Positions 1-11,097 are shown, counted from the stretch's first letter. The stretch: DNA of 64,000 nucleotides from Schistosoma haematobium (GCF_000699445.3 NC_067202.1:10349458-10413457); one strand, 5' to 3'. Numbers and translations: made by a program. Notes: generated by a model not told the origin, from the sequence alone.

Positions 1-1771
1 ACTTTTTCTTTTTCAGTTGTTGTCACTTTTTTTGTTTTGAACTACCTGGAATATGAGTTTTAATCAGTTTTATTGACCATATCTTCATAGATTATGGAAA
101 CATTTCAATATTTATGAATTGTTGATATTGGTCAGAAAAATGAACTGCACAAAATCAAGTTTCGAAAGTAATACACTTTTTAGAAAACTACCATACGTGT
201 TCATTGTTACTGGCGTAATAATAATAATAGCCAGTAAACATCTAGTTTTATTTCAAAATTATTACTGAATTCAATACAGTTATAGTCATGGATGTATATC
301 AACTAGAAAATCTATTGAATATTACAATGCAATAGATAGATATTTTTTTCCCTAAATCGAGACCCCTTAATATTTTGTTTAAACAACTTTGCATGAAGTC
401 GAACTCAGAATGTTCATGTCTTATACTAAGGGCATAACACCCCGAAATCACTCATGAGGTATCCAGTGATCAAACTTCAATCGCTTTACATTATTGCACG
501 ACTGTTTTTTAGTGGCATCTGAGATGGAATAGTCTCACTTCAGTGTTTGAGAAATGTTCATAATCCTTCAGTTGAAGTCAGTAAATGATTCCACTGACTT
601 GATCATAAGTTTGGTTAGATAGTGACACTAAAACATATTCCAAATAACTAATCAGTGTTACGATATCCAAATATGTAAGTCGTCTAGTTTCACCATAATT
701 TTTTTCTTGTCTATGCTGCAAAAGAACAGGGCATTAATAAATCAGAATTCATGCATATAGGGTGAAATATAAACCTTCTAGAATACCATATTCGATTGAA
801 GACTTGACCTGTGATTGTAAAGAATTTGAATCTAGGAAAAATAACGCTCTATGCAAATTTCTAATCAACCTAAATTTTAAATGTAAATGTAAATAAATTG
901 TTGATTTGCCTAACATCAGAATACATTGTCTAGTAGGTTTATACCGACCAAAATTTCAAGTGAAAATATCATCAACTCATTGACCACTGACTTAAAATCA
1001 TAATTTCTAACTTGCCTGCTTCTTATTACTTACATTTCCATGATCAACACAGTATTCCCAAGCTACAAAGTTCAGATGGTCACTTACTTGCTTAATCAAC
1101 ATGATATTTAATACGATTATCATCATCATCGTCATTATTATTATTATTATTTCTATTATTATCAATGAGAATTTTACCATTGTTGATACTAACCACAGAA
1201 TCTAATAAATCTTTATTTACAAATGGCCTTTTTGAACAAGTATCTTTATATTGCCTGTAGGCATTTCAAATGCATAGTTTTAATAACTTATGTAAGAGTT
1301 TCAATTTTCAAATCACAAATACAGTGTGAACCCAACTGATGCAAGTATTTTATGTAGAGATCACTCTACTATATCTAAGCAATAAAAGCTGAATAAAAGG
1401 ACCATTATTATTAACTATTATGAAACATATTTGTGTATGATATAACCGGATCGATAATCATGCTAACCCCACCAGTCAACTAAACGAAAGTTTTCTGTTG
1501 ACAATTGTCTGTAAAACATATGATCTAAAAATTTTAAATTGTTACCCGAACGACCACACATAAGTTGACCAATATAATGAACATGATCAATCAACTCTTC
1601 CCCTGAGTTTTAATTAAACTTTGTTCTTTTATTAATTTTGGTTCAATAATTAGTTGAATTCATTCGTATGAAATTTCTAGGTTGATAGCAGTCTTCTTTT
1701 TATAGACTAAGCAGTGCTGGATGCTAAAAATTTGATAAAGTTTGCCTTATAAGCAAAGATGTACAGTGACC
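1..1771. other. AT-rich region, no gene seen
   Basis: No convincing open frame, splice-flanked exon or recognisable repeat was found on either strand. The only structure is a short simple-sequence stretch of ATC/ATT triplets near 1120-1165. It is probably intergenic or intronic. Confidence 0.5.
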
Positions 1772-1940
1772 AACAATAGAATTAAGACAATATCGAAACA
1801 GTATTCACAGGATGTATATATGCCAATAAGAGACTGATCAGTTGCAGTCCTAAATAACAATTGGAAGATTCAAGTAAAACATCACCAAGTGAATTTCATA
1901 TTTCACCCCATAGCACAAGCAACTGGCCATCAAGACACAG

Positions 1941-1996
1941 TAGCTAAGTGGAGAACGTGATGGCGTTTCAAGCGAATGGTACTGGGTTTGAGTCCC
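1941..1996 (+). promoter_or_regulatory. tRNA-like internal pol III promoter of Sm-alpha unit
   Basis: TAGCTAAGTGG at 1941-1951 resembles a tRNA A box and GGTTTGAGTCC near 1984-1994 resembles a B box. Their spacing is tRNA-like, but there is no full cloverleaf or CCA end. In this family the head is thought to drive transcription of the ribozyme-bearing RNA. Confidence 0.6.
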
Positions 1997-2021
1997 AGAG
2001 TGAACATCAACTCGGATGCAG

Positions 2022-2080
2022 GTACACCCATCCGACGAATCCCAAATAGGATGAAACGCGCGTCAAACTGGATTCCACTA
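2022..2080 (+). ncRNA. Degenerate hammerhead ribozyme (Sm-alpha type)
   Basis: The order is core box, stem II with an AAAT-type loop, GAAAC, GCGC, GTC, then CTGGATTCCA, which is the Sm-alpha hammerhead. The core box reads CCGACGA instead of CUGANGA, and two extra As follow the cleavage triplet. Stem II changed from GUCC/GGAC to AUCC/GGAU, a pairing-preserving change. The core mutation predicts loss of activity. Confidence 0.75.
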
Positions 2081-2218
2081 CTAGCCACTATCCATCTTTG
2101 CTTAGAATCATTGTGAATCAAGGCAATATCGAGCCAACACGCACAGGATGCACATATGTCAACAAGAGACTGATCAATTGCAGTCCCAAATAGCAATGGG
2201 AAGATTCAAGTAAAACAT

Positions 2219-2940
2219 TTGTAGAATAATTTGAATGCAATTATTTCAACCATTTTGATGTGAAACTTGACATAAATCTTCATTTTCTGGAGACGTATTC
2301 TTTGTGTTTTAAAATCATTTTTAACACAATTTTCACATTGGCTAACATTGTGAACATTCAGTCATTTGAATATCACTATTCAAAATTAATTTCTTGTTTA
2401 CTTCTCATCAATATATCAAGCAATTACATATATTGCTTTTAAATTATTATACTACTATATCCAGGCTATAAGTAGATGAAAAGAATCCGCAAAATTAATG
2501 AATTGATGTTATTTTGCCACGATTGTTATTTTGGCCTTTATTCAAACAATCATTGAAATGATGACGACAATAAAATAATATAATTACGGCAAATAAATGT
2601 ACTGGAACTTATCAGTAGTTTATACAGCTATAAAATGAGTTCTAGAGACAAAGAGTATTGCCTTCAATAAAATATCCCTCCGAGTTTATACAAATGCATT
2701 GTTATGTTTAAAACAATTAATTCCTTTGATGAATCTCGATAATACAATGACACGACAAAGTTTGTCAGAATTATATGATGCATTCACGCAATACATTTTA
2801 AACAACCTTACCACACATCTATACTTGCTAGGACATTTTAATGTGAAAATTAATAGGTCAACTAGACAGGTAAGCCGTAACAAAGAAATAATAATAAAAT
2901 ACACAAAAACAATGTGATAACCACTCTGAATAATTAATCC
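2219..2940. other. AT-rich, no gene seen
   Basis: Short overlapping open frames occur on both strands but none has splice context or similarity that I recognise. No repeat family was identified. Confidence 0.4.
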
Positions 2941-3171
2941 GTATTGCTAGGGCAGGTTAAGGGTAAGGACAAATTGTTTTTGAACGCATAAAGGGGGTTT
3001 CAGTTTCCGTATAGCCATGCCTTCAGTAAACCTAAGTATACGTCCTTGAAGGCTTTTGTATAACACTACAAATGCTGACTTTATGCCAACCTTATGACCA
3101 GTCTCAATCAAATGTTTCGCTCTGGAGGATGATATCTGTCTATCTAGCATGAGAAAACATTGAAGAATCAA
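2941..3171 (-). pseudogene. Penelope-like element fragment (C-terminal GIY-YIG region)
   Basis: The minus frame encodes a tail that aligns by eye with the Penelope-like ORF at 25.4-25.8 kb. Shared features are an HL-x-TGH motif, then FAVVLYKS-like, a TEGMAIR-like stretch, and KPPLCVQKQFV near the end. Only the part after the GIY-YIG core remains. It is a relic of the endonuclease region of a Penelope-like retroelement, diverged from the 25-kb copy, so it is an older insertion or another subfamily. Confidence 0.65.
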
Positions 3172-3602
3172 ACTAATTTTCTAGTCATCAACAACAGTTA
3201 TGTCAATTATACAACTATGGATTTAAAAAATTTGACAGTTTAATTAAGGGGAAAATAGTACATACAGAACTACAAAATAAATAAATGCATTTCAATGTTC
3301 AATCGAGACTTATTGAATGGAACCTAATAAAGATAATGTTCAATTAATGTCACACAAAACGTACTGTATGAAAAAAAGACAGTGTAAATACTATGAGCAA
3401 GTAGTAAATAAGCAAAATATAAACGGTGAAAATTGGTGAAATTGGTAATTGATCGTGATCCTGACAACTATGTTATAAATACTCAGTTTAGACAAATCTA
3501 CCAACTATATCTTTCCGGAAAATGAACACTCTAGTTTTATTATTTCAAATAAATTTGTATCATGTCAGAAATGCTTTTGTGGATACTATTGTATTTTCAA
3601 TT
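3172..3602. other. AT-rich, no gene seen
   Basis: Nothing recognisable between the Penelope-like relic and the fold-back element. Confidence 0.4.
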
Positions 3603-3639
3603 GTTGAGATCATGAGTCAATTGAAGCTAGACCACCATG

Positions 3640-3702
3640 GAAAACCTGGAAACACTGGACGGCTGTTTCGTCCTATTGTGAGACTTCTCAGCAAAGCTTA
3701 TC
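3640..3702 (-). ncRNA. Decayed hammerhead, left arm of fold-back element
   Basis: On the minus strand the arm reads CTGAGAA (expected CUGANGA), a stem-II-like segment, GACGAAAC, four bases, GTC, CAGTG. One core G is replaced by A and stem II is imperfect, so cleavage is unlikely. Confidence 0.55.
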
Positions 3703-3737
3703 CACGATCCCGCCTCTCGAGATTCGAACCCATTACC

Positions 3738-3800
3738 CAGGTTGAGTGGTTAAGCGCTCGCGTGGGACGCTGATACGTCCCTGGTTCGAGTCTCACGAGG
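3738..3800 (+). promoter_or_regulatory. tRNA-like module of fold-back element
   Basis: GGTTGAGTGGTTAAGCGC (from about 3740) resembles an A box of a Leu/Ser-type tRNA. GGTTCGAGTCT (from 3783) resembles a B box. A 5' tRNA half followed by a hammerhead suggests a pol III-transcribed SINE-like RNA. It could be mistaken for a tRNA gene, but the stems are not complete. Confidence 0.55.
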
Positions 3801-3809
3801 CGGGATTGT

Positions 3810-3872
3810 GGATTGCAGAGTCCCACAATAAGACGAAACGGCCGTCCAGTGCATCCACGTTTTCAGTGGTGG
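3810..3872 (+). ncRNA. Decayed hammerhead, right arm
   Basis: The region keeps AGTCCC, an ACAATA loop, GACGAAAC, GGCC, GTC and CAGTGC. Part of the CUGAGGA core has been lost (reads GCAGAGTCCC). Compare the better preserved copies at 23.12 and 41.90 kb. Confidence 0.5.
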
Positions 3873-3902
3873 TCTAGCTTCAATTGATTCATGATCTCAA
3901 CC

Positions 3903-4420
3903 ACTGAAATTTATTTTTAACATGGTATATATATTTACAACTAATGGTTCTTCTAAAAAAATTATACTAATATGAGGATAACAATTCCTTTTCAATGTTC
4001 AGTATCTGACGATTTAGTGGTTGAGTATTGCATATTAAAGCATAATGTTCACTGGAGATATCAGTTCTACCAACTTAATTATCGCTTTAAATTGGAGTTA
4101 TTTGTTTGATTATTTCAGTTTATTTCATTATTAAGTTATCCATAGTCATTAAAGAAATGATTTGTAATATAAACCATAGTAATTACTAAACGCCCACAGT
4201 TGTTATCGATGAAAATTATCGGGATAATTATCTTAGAGGTCAGTGATACATGAACATGAAGTCTTGAGGAGACTGAAACTCGTTATAGTGTTCGAGCCCG
4301 TATAGTCTGAGACATCACTAATCATTGATCTGTCAGTGCAAATACATTCCTCTCACAGGATGTCAATCGCAATCCCAATCAATTAGTTATTGCATCACAG
4401 ATTATGAAATCGGGTAACCT
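3903..4420. other. AT-rich, no gene seen
   Basis: Unassigned sequence between the fold-back element and the LTR retrotransposon array. The bases just before 4421 (TAACCT) do not match the bases after the array at 15074 (ATCTCA). Confidence 0.4.
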
Positions 4421-4894
4421 TGTAGTGGCTGTGCTTCGTTAATTAATCACCCTCGAACCGTTATCGTATAATCTTCAACGATGTTTGAAATCAGAAGGCA
4501 AAAAGAAGCAGCTACTACAGTTTATTTAGTAGATAATTCGGACCAGACAGCAGAGAGGCAAAATGAATGAGCAAGCGAACTACTATTGTAGTAGTAGCAA
4601 GTAGTTGTAGTAGTGGTAGTAGTAGTAGTAGTTGTAGTGAATGGGTGCAAATGTACACATATATATATGTATAGGAAAATGGATGAGTCGGCGAATAGAT
4701 TAAGCAGTTAATAATGAAGCTAGCAGAATGAATACATGCGTAGGCGCTAAACAATGTTCAAGCATATGTATTTCATACAAGCATAATAATAAAGATAGTA
4801 CAACAAGTTGTTATATCATGGATGACTTTGTCCATTAAATAGGTCAACAAAAGACCTTGATTGAACTAAACTCGATTGCACGTGAGTCACTATA
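4421..4894 (-). repeat. LTR 1 (3' LTR of left copy)
   Basis: This 474-bp LTR begins TGTAGTGGCTG on the plus strand and ends CACTATA. An internal stretch of GTA/GTT triplets lies at 4586-4640. It shares several variant states with LTR 3 against LTR 2. Confidence 0.9.
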
Positions 4895-4896
4895 AT

Positions 4897-4909
4897 AGCT
4901 CCCCCCTGC
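4897..4909 (-). other. Polypurine tract, left copy
   Basis: On the coding strand GCAGGGGGGAGCT directly precedes the 3' LTR, the expected position for priming plus-strand DNA synthesis. The right copy has a shorter G run near 9985-9996. Confidence 0.7.
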
Positions 4910-5246
4910 AAACAAAGATATATGGAAAAATGTCTGTGTTTGCACAAAAAAATAGTAAACTGAGTAGGGTAGTTACAATCGTTTGAAAAAAATGGTTTGT
5001 ACAAAATTAAGATGAAGTTAGTGTGTGCTGTACATTTGGTTTGCGCCCGTCCGTGAGGTTTTAAAAAATAATAGCAATAAATAGAAGGAATGCGGTATTG
5101 CTTTACATTTTAAATAAAAATTATACGTGTAAGTGTAGGGGTACATAAGATATGTTGAGTTTTATAGCGTATAACATGAAATTAGTAATGCATGTGTGCA
5201 CAATGAAGTGGAAGTTATAATTAATATTTTAAATAGTAGAAAATTA

Positions 5247-5909
5247 TTAATAGAAGATTGCAGCGACATAATGTTGGGGCCATCTTACTCTTCGGCCAGA
5301 CCTTGTCGTTACTGGATTCTCTTTGCTTGTGTTCGTCGATGTCGTTGATGATTGGAACTGACGCTTCGATGATTCAACGGTTTTCGCAGTATCTGTATGT
5401 ACTGGCTGATCGTAGGCTTCGATGAAAGCTGGTTTGACTCGGTCGATGCTAATTACATCCGTTTTTCCAGCTTTTTCTACCGTGATAGTTTTGCCGTCTC
5501 TTTTAATCACCTTAAATGGACCATCGTAGGCCGGTTGTAAGGGACGTTGCACATTATCCCTTCTGATAAACACATGGGTACTGTCACTTAGTTGTTTGGG
5601 TATGTACACACGGCGTTGATGTTGTCTCGGAAGCGTTATCCTTAGACTACTCATATGCTGCTTAAGACGCTGTACATAGTCCGCTATATCAGTTGGAACG
5701 CTTTTACCTGCAGTGAAAAACTCTCCTGGCAGACGTAGTGTGGTTCCATAAACCAATTCTGCTGGGCAGCATTCTATATCTTGTTTGATTGTTGATCTTA
5801 AGCTCAACATGACTAACGGTAGCTTGCTGGCCCAATCATTATTGCTGATGACAGCTGTAAGAGAAGCTTTAAGTTGCCGATGCAATCTCTCTACCATACC
5901 ATTCGACAT
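5247..5909 (-). pseudogene. Integrase C-terminal part, left copy
   Basis: This 220-residue frame begins in the integrase catalytic core. It holds the catalytic Glu in SNGMVERLHRQLK (residue 7), then a GPF-type module (YDGPFKVIKR) typical of gypsy integrase C termini, then a basic tail. It is cut off from the upstream integrase frame by a shift near 6075 that is also present in the right copy. The right copy at 10335-10997 gives the same protein. Confidence 0.85.
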
Positions 5910-6009
5910 CGGATGGTAGGATGTTGTGCGAATTCGTTTGATTCCGAGTAGTTCTGTGAGTTGTTGGAAGAGGCGGCTCTCGAATTGAGCTCCTCTATCG
6001 GTTGTGATA

Positions 6010-6876
6010 TTAGTAGGTACGCCATAATGGGAAATCCAATGCTCTACTAGGGTTTTTGCGATAGTTTCGGCTGGGCACAGCTACAGGCCATCGCGTGAAT
6101 CTATCAATGCAAGTGAAAATGTAACTGAAGCCATTCGAAACCGGCAGTGGTCCTATAATGTCGATATGTACGTGCTCGAATCTGTTATCGGGATGACGGA
6201 AATGACCTACTGCGGAACTGGTGTGGCGATGTATCTTAACTCTCTGGCATTTTATACACGCTTGCGTCCAATTACGAATATCCCGATTCATACTTGGCCA
6301 TACAAAACGTTCGCTGATTAGTTTGATGGTGGCCTTTATTCCGGGATGCGAAATATTGTGCATGGCTTCGAAAATGTTTCGCCTTAGCGGCTTTGGAATA
6401 AATGGTCTTGGTTGACCTGTAGAAATATCGCAGATGATGCTTACTTCTTCCAATGGAGTTTCTTTGAGAACTAACGAGGTTGTATTGGCAGACTTTAGTC
6501 TGTTTAACTCGACGTCGACATTTTGTAATGCTGCTAACTTGTGATAATCGATTTCGGACTGGACGAGAGCGTTGACCATCGTTCTGGATAGCGCGTCTGC
6601 CACTTCGTTACTATTGCCTTTGATATACTGTATGTTAGACGTGAATTGGGAAATAAATTCTAATTGTCGGATTTCCCTCGGCGAGTAGTTGTCCTGTTTG
6701 GCGTTCAATGCTTTTGTGAGGGGTTTATGGTCTGTATATACTGTGAAAATGGTACCCTCAATCATATGTCGGAAATGTTTTATTGCCAAGTAAATCGCTA
6801 GGAGTTCTCTTCCGAAAGTACTATATCTTGTTTGTGTCGGATTCAGTCTTTTCGAAAAAATGAGAGCGGTTCCCAT
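6010..6876 (-). pseudogene. RNase H and N-terminal integrase, left copy
   Basis: The frame starts inside RNase H (ELLAIYLAIKHF and the VYTDHKPL motif with its catalytic Asp). It continues through the integrase HHCC zinc domain (HNISH and CIKC) into the first catalytic Asp of the integrase core (HIDIIGPLP). The N-terminal RNase H part is lost by a one-A shorter homopolymer at about 6860 compared with the right copy. The reading frame ends at the shared integrase frameshift. Confidence 0.85.
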
Positions 6877-6985
6877 ATGCCATTTACTAATTGTTGTAAA
6901 ACGGCTCCTACCGCTACGTCTGATGCATCCGTCATGATAGCTAACGGTGTTTCGCTCTTTCGTCTAGTTAGTGTCACTTCTTTAT

Positions 6986-7720
6986 TTAGTGCTTTTTAGC
7001 GTTCTCGAATGCTTGAATCGCGTCTGGTGATAATTGGAATGTCCGTGCGTTTCCGCGTAATGCATCTGTTAGTGGTTGCATTATTGACGCGCAATTCGGG
7101 ATAAATCGTCTGTAATAATTTATTAACCCGAGAAATCGGCGTAACTTTTTCCATGAGTCGGGTAGGGGATAATTCCTAATGGCGTCGACTTCTGTTGCTA
7201 TTGGTGTGATGCCTTGAGAAGTTATATTGTGACCTAGGAACTGTAAAGATTCTTTTCCGAATTCACACTTCTCAATATCTATAGAAATGCCGTGTTCTCT
7301 GAGTCGCATAAATAATTGCCGTAGTTGTTGCATATGCTCATCCTTAGTGGTGCTAGCTACTAATAAGTCGTCGATATACGCGTATACTCCAGGTAAACCT
7401 CTAATGACCTGGTCGATAAACCGCTGAAAGGTTTGTGCCGCGTTAGTCAGTCCAAAAGGCATACGCAGGAATTCATATAGCCCAAATGGGGTTGTTACTG
7501 CTGTCTTCGGTATGTCTTGTGGGGCAACAGGAATGTGGTAGTATGCTCTGACTAAGTCGATCTTCGAGAAGATAGTAGTGCCTTCTATACTGTAGGTGAA
7601 ATCATGAATGTGCGGTATAGGATATCTGTCAGCTACCGTTTGTTTGTTTAGTGCTCTGTAATCCCCACATGGCCTAATCTCTCCATTCTTTTCGGGGCCA
7701 TATGTAGCGGGGATGCCCAC
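6986..7720 (-). pseudogene. Reverse transcriptase, left copy
   Basis: 244 residues. The RT palm shows [11 protein letters not shown] with a catalytic Asp near residue 55 and the YIDD box at about 115-118, followed by [11 protein letters not shown] of the gypsy RT thumb/connection. It overlaps the upstream frame because of a one-T deletion at about 7690 relative to the right copy. It ends at a shared frameshift just before RNase H (an A run near 7000). Confidence 0.88.
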
Positions 7721-8802
7721 GGGCTGTTCGATGGCCTTATAATGCCTAGCCTCATTAGCTTGTCGAATTCCTGTTTTGCGATGGCTAGTCTTTTGGGATC
7801 TAACCTTCTTGGTCTTGCATTGATTGGTGGACCATTCGTTACGATGTGATGCTGAATAGAATGTTTGATATCCGCTTTATTGTATGTTACTTTTACGAGT
7901 TCAGGGAACTCCCTTAACAACAATTTATATGGATCACCACAACTTTTATCTATCACAAGGTTCATTGAAACGGCTTCCGTAAGTATTCCTCTTATCGAAG
8001 TGGTTTGACTGCCGTTTATAAGTCTGTGTCGTCTAGAGTCTACTAGCAGGTCAAAGTTACATAAGAAATCTATGCCTATTATGGGCATCGATACGTCTGC
8101 TATGACAAAGTTCCAACGGTATGAAGCGCCACGTCCAAAATCTAGGGACAGTTTCCGTTTACCATATGTCTTAATATCTGATTTATTTGCTGCTCTTAGC
8201 ACTAACGACGGGTTAATGTTTTTTCTTTCCTCGTTAAATGGAGGTACCACGCTAATTTCCGCTCCAGTGTCAACTAAGAATTGTGCGCCAGTGGTCCGGT
8301 CTTGTATATAAAAGAGGCGACTATTTTCAGGCATTATGTGTGTTGATGCTGTTGCCATTGATACTCGTGGGTATCGGTTACTATCCCTGTTAAATCTACA
8401 AGGTTGTAGGCACTTTCTAGCCCTGTAGCCGAACATTTGATGATACCAACATATCGCGGAAGTTGTGCGTCGTCTAGAAGTTGACCGGGTCCTTTCACGC
8501 GAACGATCTCGCGATGACCTTCGTGGCTTTTCTCTCTGCGTTAACTCTGAGAGTTTTCGGCACAAAACATTTATTTCCTTCTGTAGGGTATCAAGTCTAT
8601 CGTCTACCGTCACATTGTGTAGTGGAGGGCTTGCTTGCTTGCTTCTTTCGTATATTCTATCGGCTATCTTTGCTATATTGTCTAAATCAGCATCCGTATC
8701 TCCCACAGCTAGGATCTGCTGTATATTTGCAGGGAGTCGGCGGAGCCACAGTTGACAAAAGAGATTATTGTCAATGTGTCTATCGCCAAGTAGACTTTTC
8801 AT
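7648..8802 (-). pseudogene. Gag C-terminus, protease and RT start, left copy
   Basis: 384 residues. An Arg/Ser-rich stretch (about 93-112) precedes a nucleocapsid finger C118-x2-H121-x9-C131-x3-C135 (CHCC order). Aspartic protease follows with DTG at 178-180 and IIGIDFL near 241-247, then the start of RT. Gag and protease are in one frame here. In the right copy they are split at 13416-13423. Confidence 0.85.
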
Positions 8803-8810
8803 ATAATTTT

Positions 8811-9161
8811 TTAGTTGTGATGGGGTTCTATCTCCAATTTGTACTTGGTTAAGAAGTTGTTCGACGGCTTGTTGGTCACTGAGAGAGTTTTAATTACTAC
8901 CTCTTTTAGCACGTCGTATGGTTTTTCTGTGTCTGGTTTTGCTAGTGCCTCTCGAACGCTGTCAGCTACTTCGTCTGGTAGTAGTGTGCTTGTCAGGCCG
9001 AACTTATCCTTTTGCAAAAGAATGCGGTTAGCGAGAAAATAATTTTCAAGTCTTATAAACCAAAGTTTTGGGTCTGTGATTTTAAAAGAAGGGGCAGGGA
9101 GGTTAAGAGACCTCACGGACGAGGCTTGCTGTACGCTTGAAACTGTGTTTTCATAAGACAT
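8811..9161 (-). pseudogene. Gag N-terminus, left copy
   Basis: I take the start as the Met of MSYENT at 9161. An earlier in-frame Met at 9185 is possible but lies in the leader. About 116 residues match capsid-type Gag of the CsRn1 group (a DPKLWF-x-RLENYF-like stretch). The frame then leaves the Gag sequence after KTLSV at a shift shared with the right copy, so Gag is broken before the CHCC finger. Confidence 0.75.
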
Positions 9162-9490
9162 GCTTATAAAAATTAAGTAGCACACGAAAATAATTTAACA
9201 ATCACAAGGAAAAATAGACGGGCGAAAACAATGATAATAAAAAAATGGCACAATTTATAAAATGGAACAGACTTACTAAATTGCACCAATATATCAATAG
9301 TTTATGAATAATTGTTATTTATTATGATTATAATTGTCACGTTTAATAATGTTTGCGAAATAATGTAAGTGTAATTAAAATAATAATATAAATCCACAGT
9401 TGTAATTATAGTTCATTTGATAATCCAAATTGAGATGAAGGTAGTCGGATTTTTGGAATTTGATTATTTCGTCAAAATTCGCTTCCCGTT
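9162..9490 (-). other. 5' leader of left copy
   Basis: Untranslated leader between the primer site and gag, AT-rich and almost identical to 14273-14577 in the right copy. Confidence 0.7.
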
Positions 9491-9508
9491 CTCACGTCGG
9501 GATTACCA
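9491..9508 (-). other. Primer binding site, left copy (tRNA-Trp type)
   Basis: On the coding strand TGGTAATCCCGACGTGAG lies 4 nt after the LTR. It is close to the reverse complement of a eukaryotic tRNA-Trp 3' end (TGGTGACCCCGACGTGA-type). tRNA-Trp priming is characteristic of the CsRn1/Kabuki clade. Confidence 0.75.
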
Positions 9509-9512
9509 ATTC

Positions 9513-9984
9513 TGTAGTGGCTGTGCTTCGTTAATTAATCACCCTCGAACCGTTATCGTATAATCTTCAACGATGTTTGAAATCAGAAGGCAAAAGAAGC
9601 AGCTACTACAGTTTATTTAGTAGATAATTCGGACCAGACAGCAGAGAGGCAAAATGAATGAGCAAGCGAACTACGATTGTAGCAGTAGCAAGTAGTTGTA
9701 GTAGTGTAGTAGTAGTAGTAGTTGTAGTGAATGGGTGCAAATGTACACATATATATATGTATAGGAAAATGGATGAGTCGGCGAATAGATTAAGCAGTTA
9801 ATAATGAAGCTAGCAGAATGAATACATGCGTAGGCGCTAAACAATGTTCAAGCATATGTATTTCATACAAGCATAATAATAAAGATAGTACAACAAGTTG
9901 TTATATCATGGATGACTTTGTCCATTAAATAGGTCAACAAAAGACCTTGATTGAACTAAACTCGATTGCACGTGAGTCACTATA
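9513..9984 (-). repeat. LTR 2 (shared central LTR)
   Basis: A 472-bp LTR that serves both as 5' LTR of the left copy and 3' LTR of the right copy. It differs from LTRs 1 and 3 at a shorter A run, at ACGATTGTAGCAG versus ACTATTGTAGTAG, and at GTGTAG versus GTGGTAG. Confidence 0.9.
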
Positions 9985-10334
9985 ATAGCCCCCTGCAAAC
10001 AAAGATATATGGAAAAATGTCTGTGTTTGCACAAAAAATAGTAAACTGAGTAGGGTAGTTACAATCGTTTGAAAAAAAAATGGTTTGTACAAAATTAAGA
10101 TGAAGTTAGTGTGTGCTGTACATTTGGTTTGCGCCCGTCCGTGAGGTTTTAAAAAATAATAGCAATAAATAGAAGGAATGCGGTATTGCTTTACATTTTA
10201 AATAAAAATTATACGTGTAAGTGTAGGGGTACATAAGATATGTTGAGTTTTATAGCGTATAACATGAAATTAGTAATGCATGTGTATACAATGAAGTGGA
10301 AGTTATAATTAATATTTTAAATAGTAGAAAATTA

Positions 10335-10997
10335 TTAATAGAAGATTGCAGCGACATAATGTTGGGGCCATCTTACTCTTCGGCCAGACCTTGTCGTTAC
10401 TGGATTCTCTTTGCTTGTGTTCGTCGATGTCGTTGATGATTGGAACTGACGCTTCGATGATTCAACGGTTTTCGCAGTATCTGTATGTACTGGCTGATCG
10501 TAGGCTTCGATGAAAGCTGGTTTGACTCGGTCGATGCTAATTACATCCGTTTTTCCAGCTTTTTCTACCGTGATAGTTTTGCCGTCTCTTTTAATCACCT
10601 TAAATGGACCATCGTAGGCCGGTTGTAAGGGACGTTGCACATTATCCCTTCTGATAAACACATGGGTACTGTCACTTAGTTGTTTGGGTATGTACACACG
10701 GCGTTGATGTTGTCTCGGAAGCGTTATCCTTAGACTACTCATATGCTGCTTAAGACGCTGTACATAGTCCGCTATATCAGTTGGAACGCTTTTACCTGCA
10801 GTGAAAAACTCTCCTGGCAGACGTAGTGTGGTTCCATAAACCAATTCTGCTGGGCAGCATTCTATATCTTGTTTGATTGTTGATCTTAAGCTCAACATGA
10901 CTAACGGTAGCTTGCTGGCCCAATCATTATTGCTGATGACAGCTGTAAGAGAAGCTTTAAGTTGCCGATGCAATCTCTCTACCATACCATTCGACAT
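10335..10997 (-). pseudogene. Integrase C-terminal part, right copy
   Basis: Same 220-residue product as in the left copy, with catalytic Glu at residue 7 and the GPF module. It is separated from upstream integrase by the same frameshift. The identity between the copies indicates very recent duplication. Confidence 0.85.
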
Positions 10998-11097
10998 CGG
11001 ATGGTAGGATGTTGTGCGAATTCGTTTGATTCCGAGTAGTTCTGTGAGTTGTTGGAAGAGGCGGCTCTCGAATTGAGCTCCTCTATCGGTTGTGATA

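Larger units (their letters stand above)
1772..2218 (+). mobile_element. Sm-alpha-type tRNA-like retroposon, about 1.3 units
   Basis: The segment reads tail, tRNA-like head, hammerhead, tail. The tail block at 1791-1885 recurs at 2125-2215 with a shift of about 336 bp, so the insert is a circularly permuted repeat longer than one unit. The order (pol III-like head followed by hammerhead) matches the Sm-alpha family known from schistosomes. Both tails differ by many substitutions, so the copy is old. A minus-strand open frame across it is not a gene. Confidence 0.75.
3603..3902. mobile_element. Fold-back element with tRNA-like and hammerhead modules
   Basis: The outer about 35 bp are inverted repeats (starting GTTGAGATCATGA, including GCTAGACCACC, and ending in the mirror sequence). 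Each arm continues into a block with TCCAGTG, CCGTTTCGTC or its reverse, and then a tRNA-like module, so two units face each other. The same organisation recurs at 22.9 and 41.85 kb, with single arms at 27.36 and 62.77 kb. I saw no clear target-site duplication. Confidence 0.7.

Noticed and set aside
1120..1165. CRISPR-like short repeats (also TTA units at 25878-25961)
   Set aside because: These are simple-sequence triplet runs without spacers, and the genome is eukaryotic.
1930..2196. 88-codon minus-strand frame
   Set aside because: It lies wholly antisense to the Sm-alpha tRNA-like head and hammerhead.
3738..3800. Possible tRNA-Leu/Ser gene
   Set aside because: A and B boxes are present, but the arms do not form a complete cloverleaf and the same module recurs inside fold-back repeats.
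8072..8852. Plus-strand frames over gag-pol (also at 13161-13939 and 6221/11309)
   Set aside because: They are antisense shadows of the retrotransposon coding regions and are duplicated with them.
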